Made by a program: the position numbers and the translations under genes. The notes beneath the pieces are model-generated. The model was not told the DNA's origin, made no database searches, and saw nothing but the letters and a program-made list of their open reading frames with translations. Shown piece after piece: positions 1 through 8,582 of a DNA stretch of 64,000 bases (its first letter is position 1; every line of letters starts with the position of its first letter). The DNA is taken from NCBI RefSeq assembly GCF_003319175.1, contig NZ_QOHK01000006.1, forward strand, positions 1 through 64,000, read 5' to 3'. This DNA comes from Blastococcus sp. TF02-8 (GTDB lineage Bacteria > Actinomycetota > Actinomycetes > Mycobacteriales > Geodermatophilaceae).

Positions 1-285
1 AGTGGTCACGAGGGCATGGGCCACGGGAGTGGTCACGAGGGCATGGGCCACGGGAGTGGTCACGAGGGCATGGGCCACGGGAGTGGTCACGAGGGCATGG
101 GCCACGGGAGTGGTCACGAGGGCATGGGCCACGGGAGTGGTCACGAGGGCATGGACCACGGGAGTGGTCACGAGGGCATGGACCACGGGAGTGGTCACGA
201 GGGCATGGACCACGGGAGTGGTCACGAGGGCATGGACCACGGCGGTGGTCACGAGGGCATGGACCACGGCGGTGACGTGGCTGGG
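1..285 (+). repeat. 27-bp in-frame tandem repeat array
   Basis: About ten copies of a 27-bp unit encode the 9-residue His/Met/Gly repeat at the start of the first gene. Copies near the left edge are nearly identical (MGH type). Later copies change to MDH, and the last two replace S with G. This gradient suggests that the array grew by duplication at its 5' side. The left end is cut by the window, so the true copy number is not known. Confidence 0.95.
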
Positions 286-891
286 CTGCCGATGGCCTCG
301 ACCGGCCCGGACCGGGACGGGCTCGAACTCGACGTTCTGAAGGTGGCGCTCGGGCCGGTACTGCCAGGCTGGCCGACGGGACTGGTGTTGCGGGCAAACC
401 TGCAGGGCGACGTCCTCACATCCGCAGAGCTGGCCTGGCTCGACACCGACACCCTCCCGGCCGCGCGGCAGCAGCCCGACTCCCAGAGGGCCATCCTGGA
501 CCGGCTCGCACTCTTCCTGGATGTGGCCGGCTGGCCGACCGCCGCCCGAGACGCACGTCGCGCCCGAGACGGGATGGCCCAGATAGGCAGCCGCGACGAG
601 GCACAACGGCTTGCCGAGGCTGTGGCACGGCGGGTGAGTCGGTCGCGGACCTTGGTCTGGACGGCCGGCGGCATCGGCGGACGCGGGTCCGGGGGAGACA
701 CGTTGGACCGGGTCAGGCGTTGGTGCGACATGGCGTCGGGGAAACCGGTCGAGAACGTGCCCGCGACGTCACTCGAGGCCGTCGCAGCCCTGGTCGAGGG
801 CGCGGAGATCGGCAGCGCACGGCTGATCGTGGCCAGCCTCGACCTCACCCCCGTGTCCACGGTGTCGGCGTCGGAGCATCTGCATGCCTGA
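1..891 (+). CDS. His/Met-rich protein of a complex I-like operon (5' partial)
   Basis: The reading frame is open from the window edge, so the N-terminus lies upstream. The visible part begins with about ten tandem 9-residue units of the type M-(G/D)-H-G-S-G-H-E-G, a Met/His-rich stretch that could bind a soft or transition metal. A non-repetitive domain of about 200 residues follows; it starts with an acidic GPDRDGLELD stretch and a GPVLPGWPTGL segment and has no motif I can assign. The stop overlaps the start of the nuoH-like gene by 8 bp, so it is translationally coupled to the membrane subunits. It could be the C-terminal part of a NuoB/D-like subunit or a separate accessory protein; the position supports an operon role, but the function is unknown. 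Confidence 0.75.
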   Translation, partial: SGHEGMGHGSGHEGMGHGSGHEGMGHGSGHEGMGHGSGHEGMGHGSGHEGMDHGSGHEGMDHGSGHEGMDHGSGHEGMDHGGGHEGMDHGGDVAGLPMASTGPDRDGLELDVLKVALGPVLPGWPTGLVLRANLQGDVLTSAELAWLDTDTLPAARQQPDSQRAILDRLALFLDVAGWPTAARDARRARDGMAQIGSRDEAQRLAEAVARRVSRSRTLVWTAGGIGGRGSGGDTLDRVRRWCDMASGKPVENVPATSLEAVAALVEGAEIGSARLIVASLDLTPVSTVSASEHLHA

Positions 892-1822
892 GCAGACCCT
901 GGCGGAGGCGTGGGGGCTGGTCCCGGCAGTCCTTGGGATCGTGGCGGTCGGTGTGGTCCTAGGCGTCGTGGTGGCGGCGGTTGACCGCGTCGTCGTCTTC
1001 GGCGCATCCGGGGCGGTCGTGGAGCCGATCCGCTCGAGCGCGCGTCTGCTGGCTGAGCAGCGGCGGACGACTCTGGCGCCGGATCGGCTGCTGTGGCGAA
1101 TCGGGTGCGTCGCTGTGCCGACGCTGGCGCTGCTGTCTCTGGCGGTGGTACCCGTGGCTGGCCGAACCCTGTGGTCGACCAGCGCCGATCTCGTGTGGTT
1201 CAACGCCATGGAAGCGTTGCTGTGGGCGGCGGTGTGGCTGGTCGGCTGGGGTCCGAACGCCGTCCATGCGCTGACCGGTGGATACCGATTCCTCGCCCAG
1301 GGCCTGGCCTACGAGCTGCCGCTGATGTTCGCGCTGATCACGGCTGGCCTGGCGGCCGGCTCGTTGCGGACGACCGATGTCGTCGCCGCGCAGGAGGCCC
1401 TGTGGCTCGTGGTGACGATGCCGGTCGCCTTCGTGGTCTTCGTGGCCGGCGCCGCGGCCTTCGCCTTCTGGGGGCCGTTCGCCGCACCGGCCGAAGCTGA
1501 CATCGCCGGCGGCGTCACCTCGGAACTGTCCGGGGTGGACCGGCTGCTGGTGGAGGCCGGTCGCGCCGTCTTCCTCGGCGCGAGCGCGGCCATGGCGGCG
1601 GCGCTATTCCTCGGCGGCGACTCCGGCCCCTGGTTGCCCGGCCCGCTGTGGCACCTGCTGAAGACCCTGGCCGTCGTCGCTGCTCTGGTCTGGGTGGGAC
1701 GACGGATGCCGGTGCTGCGGCCCGACCGCACGGTGGAGGTCGGTTGGATGGTCCTCGTCCCGCTGACGCTCCTGCAGGCGTTGGTCGTCGCGGTGCTCGT
1801 CCTGACCGGGTTCTACGCGTGA
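884..1822 (+). CDS. NuoH-like complex I membrane subunit
   Basis: This 312-aa polytopic membrane protein is related to NuoH/ND1, the subunit that in complex I connects the quinone-binding site to the membrane arm. The segment GGYRFLAQGLAYELPLMFAL matches the conserved NuoH loop with its glutamate. PAEADIAGGVTSELSG corresponds to the conserved EAExELVxGYxTEYSG loop. Overall it is strongly diverged from housekeeping NuoH. The ATG lies inside the end of the preceding gene. In standard nuo operons nuoI follows nuoH, but here the next gene is nuoJ-like and no ferredoxin-type subunit lies between them. The gene belongs to a six-gene membrane-arm operon. Confidence 0.85.
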   Translation: MPEQTLAEAWGLVPAVLGIVAVGVVLGVVVAAVDRVVVFGASGAVVEPIRSSARLLAEQRRTTLAPDRLLWRIGCVAVPTLALLSLAVVPVAGRTLWSTSADLVWFNAMEALLWAAVWLVGWGPNAVHALTGGYRFLAQGLAYELPLMFALITAGLAAGSLRTTDVVAAQEALWLVVTMPVAFVVFVAGAAAFAFWGPFAAPAEADIAGGVTSELSGVDRLLVEAGRAVFLGASAAMAAALFLGGDSGPWLPGPLWHLLKTLAVVAALVWVGRRMPVLRPDRTVEVGWMVLVPLTLLQALVVAVLVLTGFYA

Positions 1823-1832
1823 GGAGGAGCCG

Positions 1833-2414
1833 ATGCTGAGCGACCTCTCCGGCTGGGCGATCACGGCCGTCGCCATCCTCGGGGTCCTGTCGGTCGCCGC
1901 GGGGGTCGCGGTCTTCGTCGTCGACTCGATGGCGCGGGCGACCTTCGCCCTGCTGGCGTCGTTCCTCGCCGTGGCGGGCATCCTGCTCGCCCTCGACCTG
2001 GTCTACCTGGCCGTGGTGACGGCGCTGATGATGACGATCGAGATGGCGATCATGGCCGTCTTCATGATCATGTTCATGATGAACCCGGCCGGGCTCATGC
2101 CGATGACGATGGTGCACAACGCCAAAGGCTCGGCCGCGGTCGGCGCCGGAGTCTTCGTCCTCCTCGCGGTGGGCATCTGGACGATCGACTGGCCGACGAT
2201 GAACCCGGTTCGCCCCGACGACAGCACCCGCCAGCTCGGCGAGGCGATCATGGGCAGCCACATGCTGGTCATGCTGGTGATCGGCATCGGGCTGTTCGCC
2301 ATGATCCTGGCCGGCACTGTCCTGGCCACCGCGCGCGGCCGTTACGACCGCCTCGGCCCGGGTCTCGACGCCGAGCACCCGGACGACCCGGTGCCCGGGG
2401 GACTGCGCCGATGA
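1833..2414 (+). CDS. NuoJ-like complex I membrane subunit, methionine-rich
   Basis: This 193-aa protein has about five hydrophobic segments and sits where nuoJ belongs. The early region (ARATFALLASFLAVAGILLAL followed by DLVYLAVVTALMM) resembles the NuoJ segment around its pi-bulge helix. The usual aromatic/Gly consensus is replaced by a run full of Met (about residues 66-95, with motifs such as MMTIEMAIMAVFMIMFMMNP). A GAGGAGG-type ribosome site lies just before the ATG. The stop overlaps the nuoK-like start in an ATGA arrangement. The assignment rests on position plus partial similarity; the Met enrichment is unusual for NuoJ. Confidence 0.75.
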   Translation: MLSDLSGWAITAVAILGVLSVAAGVAVFVVDSMARATFALLASFLAVAGILLALDLVYLAVVTALMMTIEMAIMAVFMIMFMMNPAGLMPMTMVHNAKGSAAVGAGVFVLLAVGIWTIDWPTMNPVRPDDSTRQLGEAIMGSHMLVMLVIGIGLFAMILAGTVLATARGRYDRLGPGLDAEHPDDPVPGGLRR

Positions 2415-2728
2415 CCGCCGAGCTGGTGCTGCAGATCGTGCTGACCGTCGCCGCCGGCCTGATCGGCGTCGGGCTGTTCGGGGCGTTGTCCCAGCAGACG
2501 ATCGTCATGGTGATGATGGGCCTCGAGCTCGTCCTCAACGGTGTGCTGCTGGCCGGGGGAGCGGCCTGGTACTTCCTCGCGCCGGAGCTGCCCGACGCCC
2601 AGGTGCTGGTCGTCGTGGCGCTGGTGGTCATGGCGGTGGAGATGGCCATGGGCTTCGCCGTCACCGTCGCCTTCTATCGAGCTCGGCAGCTCGACATGAT
2701 CGACATGGCGTCGGACCTGCGCGGATGA
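2411..2728 (+). CDS. NuoK-like complex I membrane subunit
   Basis: This 105-aa, three-helix protein has the usual NuoK length. The two membrane glutamates that are essential in NuoK/ND4L are visible in their expected settings: MVMMGLELVLNGVLL in helix 2 and ALVVMAVEMAMGFAV in helix 3. The gene starts in an ATGA overlap with the nuoJ-like gene and ends in an ATGA overlap with nuoL, so translation is coupled throughout. This subunit, with NuoJ and NuoH, forms the hydrophilic axis that links the quinone site to the antiporter-like subunits. Confidence 0.9.
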   Translation: MTAELVLQIVLTVAAGLIGVGLFGALSQQTIVMVMMGLELVLNGVLLAGGAAWYFLAPELPDAQVLVVVALVVMAVEMAMGFAVTVAFYRARQLDMIDMASDLRG

Positions 2729-4662
2729 GCGCCGTCCTCGGCGCCCTGGTGCTGCTCCCCGCCCTGAGCGGAGCCGCCTTGCTCGTCGCCGGGCGGGGGG
2801 CCGACCGCGTCGCCGGTCCGCTGGCCGTGGCCGTCGCCGCGGCAGGTGTGGTGGTGGCTGCGCTGGTGGCCGGGACCCGGCCGCTGCTGTCGGTGCCGTT
2901 CCTCGGGATCGTCGAGGGCGGGGATCTGCGCCTGGTCGTCGACGGGCTCTCCGCCGTGCTCGTCGTCCTGGTGGCCGGCATCGCCCTGCTGGTCACCGTG
3001 TTCGCCGTCGTGGACCTGCCGGCGGATGCCGCTCGGGGGCGGTTCTTCGGCTACCTGCTGCTGTTCGTCGCGGCCATGCTGGCGACGGTCACCGCGGCAA
3101 CCCTCCCCACGCTTCTCCTGGCCTGGGAGGTCATGGGCGCGACCTCCTACGCGCTCATCGGCTACCACTGGGACGAGCCGGGCAAGCCGGCCGCCGGCAC
3201 CCGGGCGTTCGTGACCACCCGGGCCGGGGACCTCGGCCTGTACGTCGCCGCCGGGGCGGCGCTGGCTGCGACCGGGAGCCTGGTGCTGACCGACCTGGAG
3301 AGCGCGGACGGTGGCTGGGCGGACGTGGCCGCCGCCGGCGTGCTGGTCGCCGCGCTGGGCAAGTCGGCGCAGCTGCCCTTCTCGGCCTGGCTCTCGGCCG
3401 CGATGCAGGGGCCGAGCCCGGTGAGCGCGCTGCTGCACTCGGCCACGATGGTGGCCGCCGGCGGGTACCTGCTGATCCGGATGCAGCCGCTGCTGGCGTC
3501 GACCGGCTGGGCCGCGACGGCGGCGGCGTGGGCCGGGGCGCTGACCGCGATGGTCCTGGGTGCGGTGGCCGTGGCGCAGACCGACCTCAAGCAGCTGCTC
3601 GCGGCCAGCACGGCCGCGCAGATCGGCTTCGTCGTCCTCGCCGCCGGGGTGGGCGCCACCGCCGGTGGCACCGCCCAGCTCGTCGCGCACGCCGCGGTCA
3701 AGGCCGGCCTGTTCGTCGCCGCCGGGGCCTGGCTCACCGCGCTCGGCACTAAGAACCTGACCGACCTGCGTGGCGCCGCCCGCCGGTACCGGGGGATCGG
3801 GGCAGCGGCCACCGTCGCTGCCCTTGCGTTGGCCGGTGTGCCGCCGCTGTCGCTGTGGGCGACGAAGGACAAGGTGCTCGCCGGTGTCGATGGAACGGCG
3901 CTGAAGGTCGTCGGCCTCGCCGCAGCCGCGGTCTCGGCGGTCTACGCCGGTCGGATCCTGGCCGTCGTCCTCGCCCGGCCGGCCGAGGACCAGGCGTTCG
4001 ACGAGGAGGAGCCGGGCACCCGGCGCGTCCCGGCCGTGACCACGGTCGTCGCCGGCGTGCTGGCCGTGTTCGCCGCCGGGCTGGGTGTGCTCGCGCTGCC
4101 GGCCGTGGCAGAGGAGCTCAAGGCGGTCCTGGACGTGGAGGGGGAGCCGTCCCCTGGGCTGGGGGAGCTGCTGCTCTCCGGGGCGCTCGCGCTGGTGGCC
4201 CTGGGGCTGACCGTCGCCGTGGTCCGGGCCCGCCCTGCCGTCATGGAGCAGCTTTCCCGGGGTCCGCTCGGCTCGTGGGCCGGGCTGGGACGGCTGCTGT
4301 CGCCCCGGCCGGCCATGGCTGTCGCCCGCGCTCTGGCAGTCGTCGACGACAAGCTGATCGACCGGGCCGTCATGGGCATCGCGGCCGGCGCGCGCCGGTT
4401 CGCGGGCATGGCGTCCCGGGCGGACGACGGCGTGCTGGATCGTGCGGTGTCCGGTGTCGCGGCCGCGACCCGCCGCACCGCTGCCGGCTCCGCACGGATC
4501 GACACCGGAGTGGTGGACGGCCTCGTCCGTGCGACGGCGACGGCCTTCCGCCGGGCGGGCAGCGCCGCCCGCCGCCCGCAGACCGGGCTCCTGCACCAGT
4601 ACTACGCCCAGGCCGTCGTCGGTCTGGGGTTCCTGCTCGTCCTCCTGCTCGTGGTGAGGTAG
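2725..4662 (+). CDS. NuoL-like proton-pumping subunit
   Basis: This 645-aa polytopic protein matches NuoL/ND5 and related Mrp-antiporter subunits. The conserved glutamate helix (LLLAWEVMGATSYALIGYHW) and lysine helix (ALGKSAQLPFSAWLSAAMQG, then PSPVSALLHSATMVAAGGYL) are both present, so the proton-channel residues appear intact. The C-terminal part (about residues 500-615) is a long amphipathic stretch rich in RAV/ARR repeats, followed by a final transmembrane helix. This agrees with the lateral helix and terminal anchor of NuoL. It is coupled to nuoK by ATGA, and nuoM begins 2 bp after its stop. Confidence 0.93.
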   Translation: MSAVLGALVLLPALSGAALLVAGRGADRVAGPLAVAVAAAGVVVAALVAGTRPLLSVPFLGIVEGGDLRLVVDGLSAVLVVLVAGIALLVTVFAVVDLPADAARGRFFGYLLLFVAAMLATVTAATLPTLLLAWEVMGATSYALIGYHWDEPGKPAAGTRAFVTTRAGDLGLYVAAGAALAATGSLVLTDLESADGGWADVAAAGVLVAALGKSAQLPFSAWLSAAMQGPSPVSALLHSATMVAAGGYLLIRMQPLLASTGWAATAAAWAGALTAMVLGAVAVAQTDLKQLLAASTAAQIGFVVLAAGVGATAGGTAQLVAHAAVKAGLFVAAGAWLTALGTKNLTDLRGAARRYRGIGAAATVAALALAGVPPLSLWATKDKVLAGVDGTALKVVGLAAAAVSAVYAGRILAVVLARPAEDQAFDEEEPGTRRVPAVTTVVAGVLAVFAAGLGVLALPAVAEELKAVLDVEGEPSPGLGELLLSGALALVALGLTVAVVRARPAVMEQLSRGPLGSWAGLGRLLSPRPAMAVARALAVVDDKLIDRAVMGIAAGARRFAGMASRADDGVLDRAVSGVAAATRRTAAGSARIDTGVVDGLVRATATAFRRAGSAARRPQTGLLHQYYAQAVVGLGFLLVLLLVVR

Positions 4663-4664
4663 TC

Positions 4665-6263
4665 GTGCTGCTGACCGTCGTGATCTTCCTGCCCTTGCTG
4701 GCTGCCGGCGTGCTGCTGGCCGCCCCGGGGATCCCCGGTCGCGCGGCGATCGGCGTGTGGATCGCCGCCTCCGCCGTCGACCTGGCGCTGGTCGGCTGGA
4801 TGTGGTGGCGCTTCGAGCCAGGGGAGGGCGCCTCGGGAATCGTCGACGGCCTGGCGTACGAAGCCGACCTGCAGTGGATCCCCACCGTCGACGCCGGCTA
4901 CCACGTCGGCGTCGACGGGCTCTCCCTGCCGCTGCTCGCCCTGACCGGGGTGCTGTTCCTGGCCTGCGCCATCTACTCACTCCGGGAGCCGGACCGACCG
5001 CACACCTACGCCGCGCTGTTCCTCTTCCTCCAGACCGCCTGCATGGGCACGTTCGCCTCGCTGGACCTGATCCTGTTCTTCGTCTTCTTCGACCTGTCGA
5101 TCGTCGGCATGTACTTCGTCATCGCCGGCTGGGGCCACGGCAACGCCCGGCGCAGCGCGCTGAAGTTCTTCCTCTACACCTTCATCGGGTCGCTGGCACT
5201 GCTCGTGGGCTTCATCGGGCTGTTCCTCGGCAGCGAGGAGCGCACCTTCGACATGGTGGCGCTGGCGGCGAATCCGCCGCTCGCGGACTCCCCGCTCGCC
5301 GGCGGCCTGGTCCTGCTGGCGATCGGCCTGGGGCTGGCGGTGAAGACGCCGCTGTTCCCGTTCCACACCTGGCTGCCCGACGCGCACACCGACGCCCCGG
5401 CCGCCGGGTCGGCCGTCCTCGCCGGGATTCTGCTCAAGCTCGGGACCTACGGGTTTGTGCGGATCGCCATGCCGATCCTGCCCGAGGCCTGGCAGCGGTG
5501 GGCCATGGTGGCCGTCGTCGTCGGGGTGATCAGCGTGCTGTGGGGTGCGTTCGTCGCCCTCGCCCAGACCGACGTCAAGCGGATGATCGCCTACACCTCG
5601 GTCAACCACATGGGCTACGTGCTCCTCGGCCTGGGCGCGGCCGGCCTGGTCGCCTCCGCCGACGAGGGCGCGCGGACCGTGGCCACGGTCGGGGCGATGT
5701 ACCAGATGGTCAGCCACGGCCTGCTCACCGGCGCGCTCTTCCTGCTCAGCGGCGTCCTGTGGTCCCGCGGACACTCCTACGCCTTCGACCGGTGGGGCGG
5801 TCTGGCTCGTCCTGCGCCGGTCTTCGCCGCCTGCTTCGCGGTCGCCGCGTTCGGCTCCCTGGGGCTGCCCGGGTTCTCCGGGTTCATCGCCGAGTTCCAG
5901 GTGTTCACCGGCGCGCTGCAGGCCGCGCCGGTGGCCACGGTGATCGCCGTCGTCGGCATCCTGATCACCGCCGGGCTGTTCCTGCTGGCCCTGCAGCGGC
6001 TGCTCACCGGCGACACCGTCGTCCCGTCCGGGGCAGACCCCGACGAGCTGGCGGAGGGCCCCGGTCCGGAACGTGCGGACGGCACGACGGCGACCGCCGT
6101 CCGGCCGCGGACGGCGACCCGGATGAAGGACCTGCGCAGTCGCGAGGCGGCCGCGGTCGTCCCGCTGCTGGTACTCGCCGTGATTCTCGGGTTGGTTCCG
6201 CGGGTCCTGCTGGACGTGCTGGAGCCGGCCGCCATGGCGGTGGTGGAGCTGGTGGGCAGGTGA
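4665..6263 (+). CDS. NuoM-like proton-pumping subunit
   Basis: This 532-aa antiporter-like subunit starts at a GTG two bases after the nuoL stop; no in-frame ATG is suitable. It contains the NuoM signature segments: the PLFPFHTWLPDAHTDAP lysine helix, the LLKLGTYGFVRI helix and the KRMIAYTSVNHMGYVLLG helix. The helix that normally carries the essential glutamate (FFVFFE in most NuoM) reads FFVFFDLSIVGMYFVIAGWG, so aspartate replaces it. A charged loop (about residues 450-485) precedes the last helices. Its TGA overlaps a possible GTG start of nuoN. Confidence 0.93.
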   Translation: MLLTVVIFLPLLAAGVLLAAPGIPGRAAIGVWIAASAVDLALVGWMWWRFEPGEGASGIVDGLAYEADLQWIPTVDAGYHVGVDGLSLPLLALTGVLFLACAIYSLREPDRPHTYAALFLFLQTACMGTFASLDLILFFVFFDLSIVGMYFVIAGWGHGNARRSALKFFLYTFIGSLALLVGFIGLFLGSEERTFDMVALAANPPLADSPLAGGLVLLAIGLGLAVKTPLFPFHTWLPDAHTDAPAAGSAVLAGILLKLGTYGFVRIAMPILPEAWQRWAMVAVVVGVISVLWGAFVALAQTDVKRMIAYTSVNHMGYVLLGLGAAGLVASADEGARTVATVGAMYQMVSHGLLTGALFLLSGVLWSRGHSYAFDRWGGLARPAPVFAACFAVAAFGSLGLPGFSGFIAEFQVFTGALQAAPVATVIAVVGILITAGLFLLALQRLLTGDTVVPSGADPDELAEGPGPERADGTTATAVRPRTATRMKDLRSREAAAVVPLLVLAVILGLVPRVLLDVLEPAAMAVVELVGR

Positions 6264-6268
6264 CCGGC

Positions 6269-7729
6269 ATGTCCGGCGGCGGCGAGCGGGTGCTCGCCCT
6301 GCTTCCCGAACTGCTCCTTCTCCTCGGCGCCGTCGGCGGCCTGCTGCTGGGCCTCTGGACGCCGCAGCAACGGCAGTGGCGGGTCCGGCTCCTGGTCACC
6401 GCCGCCTGCCTGGCCAGCGCGATCGCCGCTGCTGTCGCGCTGCCGGAGCCGGCGGAGCGGGTGTTCGAGGGCACCTGGGTCGTCGACACCACCACCGGCG
6501 TCGCCCGGATCGTGGTCGCCCTCGGCGTGGCCGTCCTGGTCTGGTTGGCGTCGGCCTCGCTGGCCGGACATCCGCGGGAGACCGAGGCCTACGTCCTCAT
6601 GCTCCTCGGCGGGCTCGGCAGCATCGCTCTGGCCGCCAGCGGCGATCTGCTGCTGCTCGTCGCCGCCTATCTGTTGGCCAGCGTCCCGCTGTACGCGCTG
6701 GCCGGCTTCGCCAAGGACCCCGCAGGTGTCGAGGCGACGATGAAGTACTACCTGATGGGCGCCTTCGTCGGCGTGCTGATGCTCGTCGGCGTCGCCGCCC
6801 TTGTGCTCGCCACCGGCACGACCGGATACCCCGACCTCGCCGCGCAGCTCCCGGACGCCTCCCCGGCTCTGCTCGCCGTGGGCATCCTCGGCGTGCTCGC
6901 CGGGGTCGCCTTCAAGGCTGGAGCCGTGCCGGTGCACTTCTGGGTTCCCGACGTCACGGCCGGCACCACCCCGCCGATGGCCGCCTACATCACCACGATC
7001 CCCAAGATCGGCGCGGTCGCCGCCGCATTCCGGCTGCTCGCCGAGCCCTTCGCCGACGTCCCGCTCGACGTGCCACTCCTGGTCGCCGTCATCGCCGCAG
7101 CCAGCATGACCCTGGGCAACCTGGCAGCCTTCAACCAGACCGACGTCCTGCGGCTGCTGGCCTACTCCACGGTCAGCCAGGTCGGCTACCTGTTCATGGT
7201 CGTCGCCGTCGCCGCCAGCACCGATCTCGCCGTCCCGGCCCTGGCGATCTACCTGGCCGGCTACGCGGTGACCAACATCGGTGCCTTCGCCGCCGTCGCG
7301 GCGACCCCGGCCGCGCGCACGATCACCGACTGGGCGACCGCGGTCGGACCCCACCGATGGCTGGTCGTCAGCCTCGTGGTCTGCCTCCTCGGCCTCGTCG
7401 GAACTCCACCGACCGCCGTCTTCGTCGGCAAGCTCGCCGTCTTCACCGCGGCATGGGACGGCGCCCTGGCGTGGTTGGTCGTCGTGGCGGCCGTCAACAC
7501 GGTGGCGAGCCTCTTCTACTACCTGCGCTGGGTCGCCCCCGCGTTCGCCGGGGTGCCGGCCGCACCGTCTATGCAGGAGGGGGCGGGTAGTGGTCCACGG
7601 ACGGCGGCGGGTACGGCGCAGCGGACCCGGCGTGGCGTCCCGACCGGATTGCTGCACGGAGCCGCGGTCATGTCCCTCCTCCTCGGTCTGGGAGCGGGGT
7701 GGTGGCTCGCCTTCGCCCTGTCAACCTGA
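6269..7729 (+). CDS. NuoN-like subunit lacking the usual membrane glutamate
   Basis: This 486-aa antiporter-like protein closes the membrane-arm operon. I chose the ATG at 6269, which has GGCAGG 8 bp upstream; a GTG at 6260 overlapping the nuoM stop is also possible. The conserved lysine helix (GVAFKAGAVPVHFWVPDVTAG) and TTIPKIGA helix are present, as is KYYLMGAFVGVLMLVG. Where NuoN normally has GLELLSLSLYVLAGF, this protein has AAYLLASVPLYALAGF, so the glutamate thought to take part in proton translocation is missing. It may be a divergent or uncoupled pump subunit. After its stop the strand changes. Confidence 0.9.
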   Translation: MSGGGERVLALLPELLLLLGAVGGLLLGLWTPQQRQWRVRLLVTAACLASAIAAAVALPEPAERVFEGTWVVDTTTGVARIVVALGVAVLVWLASASLAGHPRETEAYVLMLLGGLGSIALAASGDLLLLVAAYLLASVPLYALAGFAKDPAGVEATMKYYLMGAFVGVLMLVGVAALVLATGTTGYPDLAAQLPDASPALLAVGILGVLAGVAFKAGAVPVHFWVPDVTAGTTPPMAAYITTIPKIGAVAAAFRLLAEPFADVPLDVPLLVAVIAAASMTLGNLAAFNQTDVLRLLAYSTVSQVGYLFMVVAVAASTDLAVPALAIYLAGYAVTNIGAFAAVAATPAARTITDWATAVGPHRWLVVSLVVCLLGLVGTPPTAVFVGKLAVFTAAWDGALAWLVVVAAVNTVASLFYYLRWVAPAFAGVPAAPSMQEGAGSGPRTAAGTAQRTRRGVPTGLLHGAAVMSLLLGLGAGWWLAFALST

Positions 7730-8015
7730 CCGAGGACGGCGACCTCGGACGTCGGTGCATCAAGTCGGCGAGAGATTGGAGTGGAAGCGATGACCGCGTC
7801 GACCTGCCGTCGGTCGGTGGCGCGACTGACGGCGATGTCGCGGCGAGCAGCAGTCATGCGGCTTGTAGGCAGACGGCACGGACGCCGAGGGCGTCCGCCA
7901 GGAGCCCGCCGACGCCGGGGCCGACTGCTGTCGGTCCCGCCGGAGCGATTCACGCCGGACGCATCGCCCGCGGGTGCGGTCGGTGACGTGCAACTGGAGC
8001 AGGCTGGTGAGGAAC
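7730..8015. other. intergenic stretch after the nuo-like operon
   Basis: I see no convincing gene, RNA or hairpin here. The frames that stay open lack recognisable domains and have the arginine/proline-rich composition of non-coding high-GC DNA. It marks the change from the nuo-like operon to oppositely oriented accessory genes. Confidence 0.5.
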
Positions 8016-8219
8016 TCAGACGTGACCAAGATTGGCGGGATTGACGGCGGCCAGCCGGGCGACCACCTTTGCCAGCTCGTCCAGTTCGGCGCGGCAGGTA
8101 GCGCACTTGTTCAAGTGCGACCTGACGGTGGCCCGCTCCTCGGCGTCGCCGTGGCCTAACGCGAAGACGCCCAGCTGCTCTCGCATCTCACGATGGGTCT
8201 GGCGAGGCCAGTACCTCAC
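8016..8219 (-). CDS. short anti-sigma-factor-like zinc-binding protein
   Basis: This 67-aa protein starts at a GTG preceded by GGAGG seven bases upstream. It carries the zinc-associated anti-sigma signature: REMREQLGVFALG, then EERATVRSHLNKCATCRAEL with the H-x3-C-x2-C zinc ligands. Most members of this family continue through a transmembrane helix to an extracytoplasmic domain. This one stops about 20 residues after the zinc site, so it is either a soluble RsrA-type form or a truncated remnant. No ECF sigma gene lies next to it. The GTG overlaps the stop of an upstream open frame (8216-8602) that does not look like a sigma factor. Confidence 0.6.
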   Translation of the reverse strand: MRYWPRQTHREMREQLGVFALGHGDAEERATVRSHLNKCATCRAELDELAKVVARLAAVNPANLGHV

Positions 8220-8582
8220 GGTGCCACCTCCCGGAATCCGTCGGAGGTCTTCCACGTTGCGGTCTTGGGCAGCTCTATTAAGTCGGATAGTAGTCGGGTT
8301 TGAGTCGCCTCGGCCAATCCGGCACAGGCGACTGTCAAGCAGATCTGGGGCGTTTCGCTGGTGGCCCCGTCCCGGCAGGAGGACTCAAGCGGTCGAGGTA
8401 GGTGGTCTTGCCGTGTCGCAGGCGAGGCGGTCCACGGGCCCCGGAATGAAGTCCGTTCCATCCTGGCCGGGGCCACCCCGATCGGTAGGTCGGGACGGCG
8501 GGCAGTCAGCAGGGAGGCTCCCGGTTCCTTGGATTCCTGCGGCCCGGGGGCCGATTGTGGAGGGCATGGCGAAGATGCCGGT

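Noticed and set aside
1..285. CRISPR-like array
   Set aside because: The 27-bp units are directly adjacent without spacers and encode an in-frame peptide repeat.
2674..4980. Long open frame on the minus strand opposite nuoL/nuoM
   Set aside because: It is Arg/Gly/Gln-rich with no domain and lies antisense to a well-supported gene; it is a high-GC shadow.
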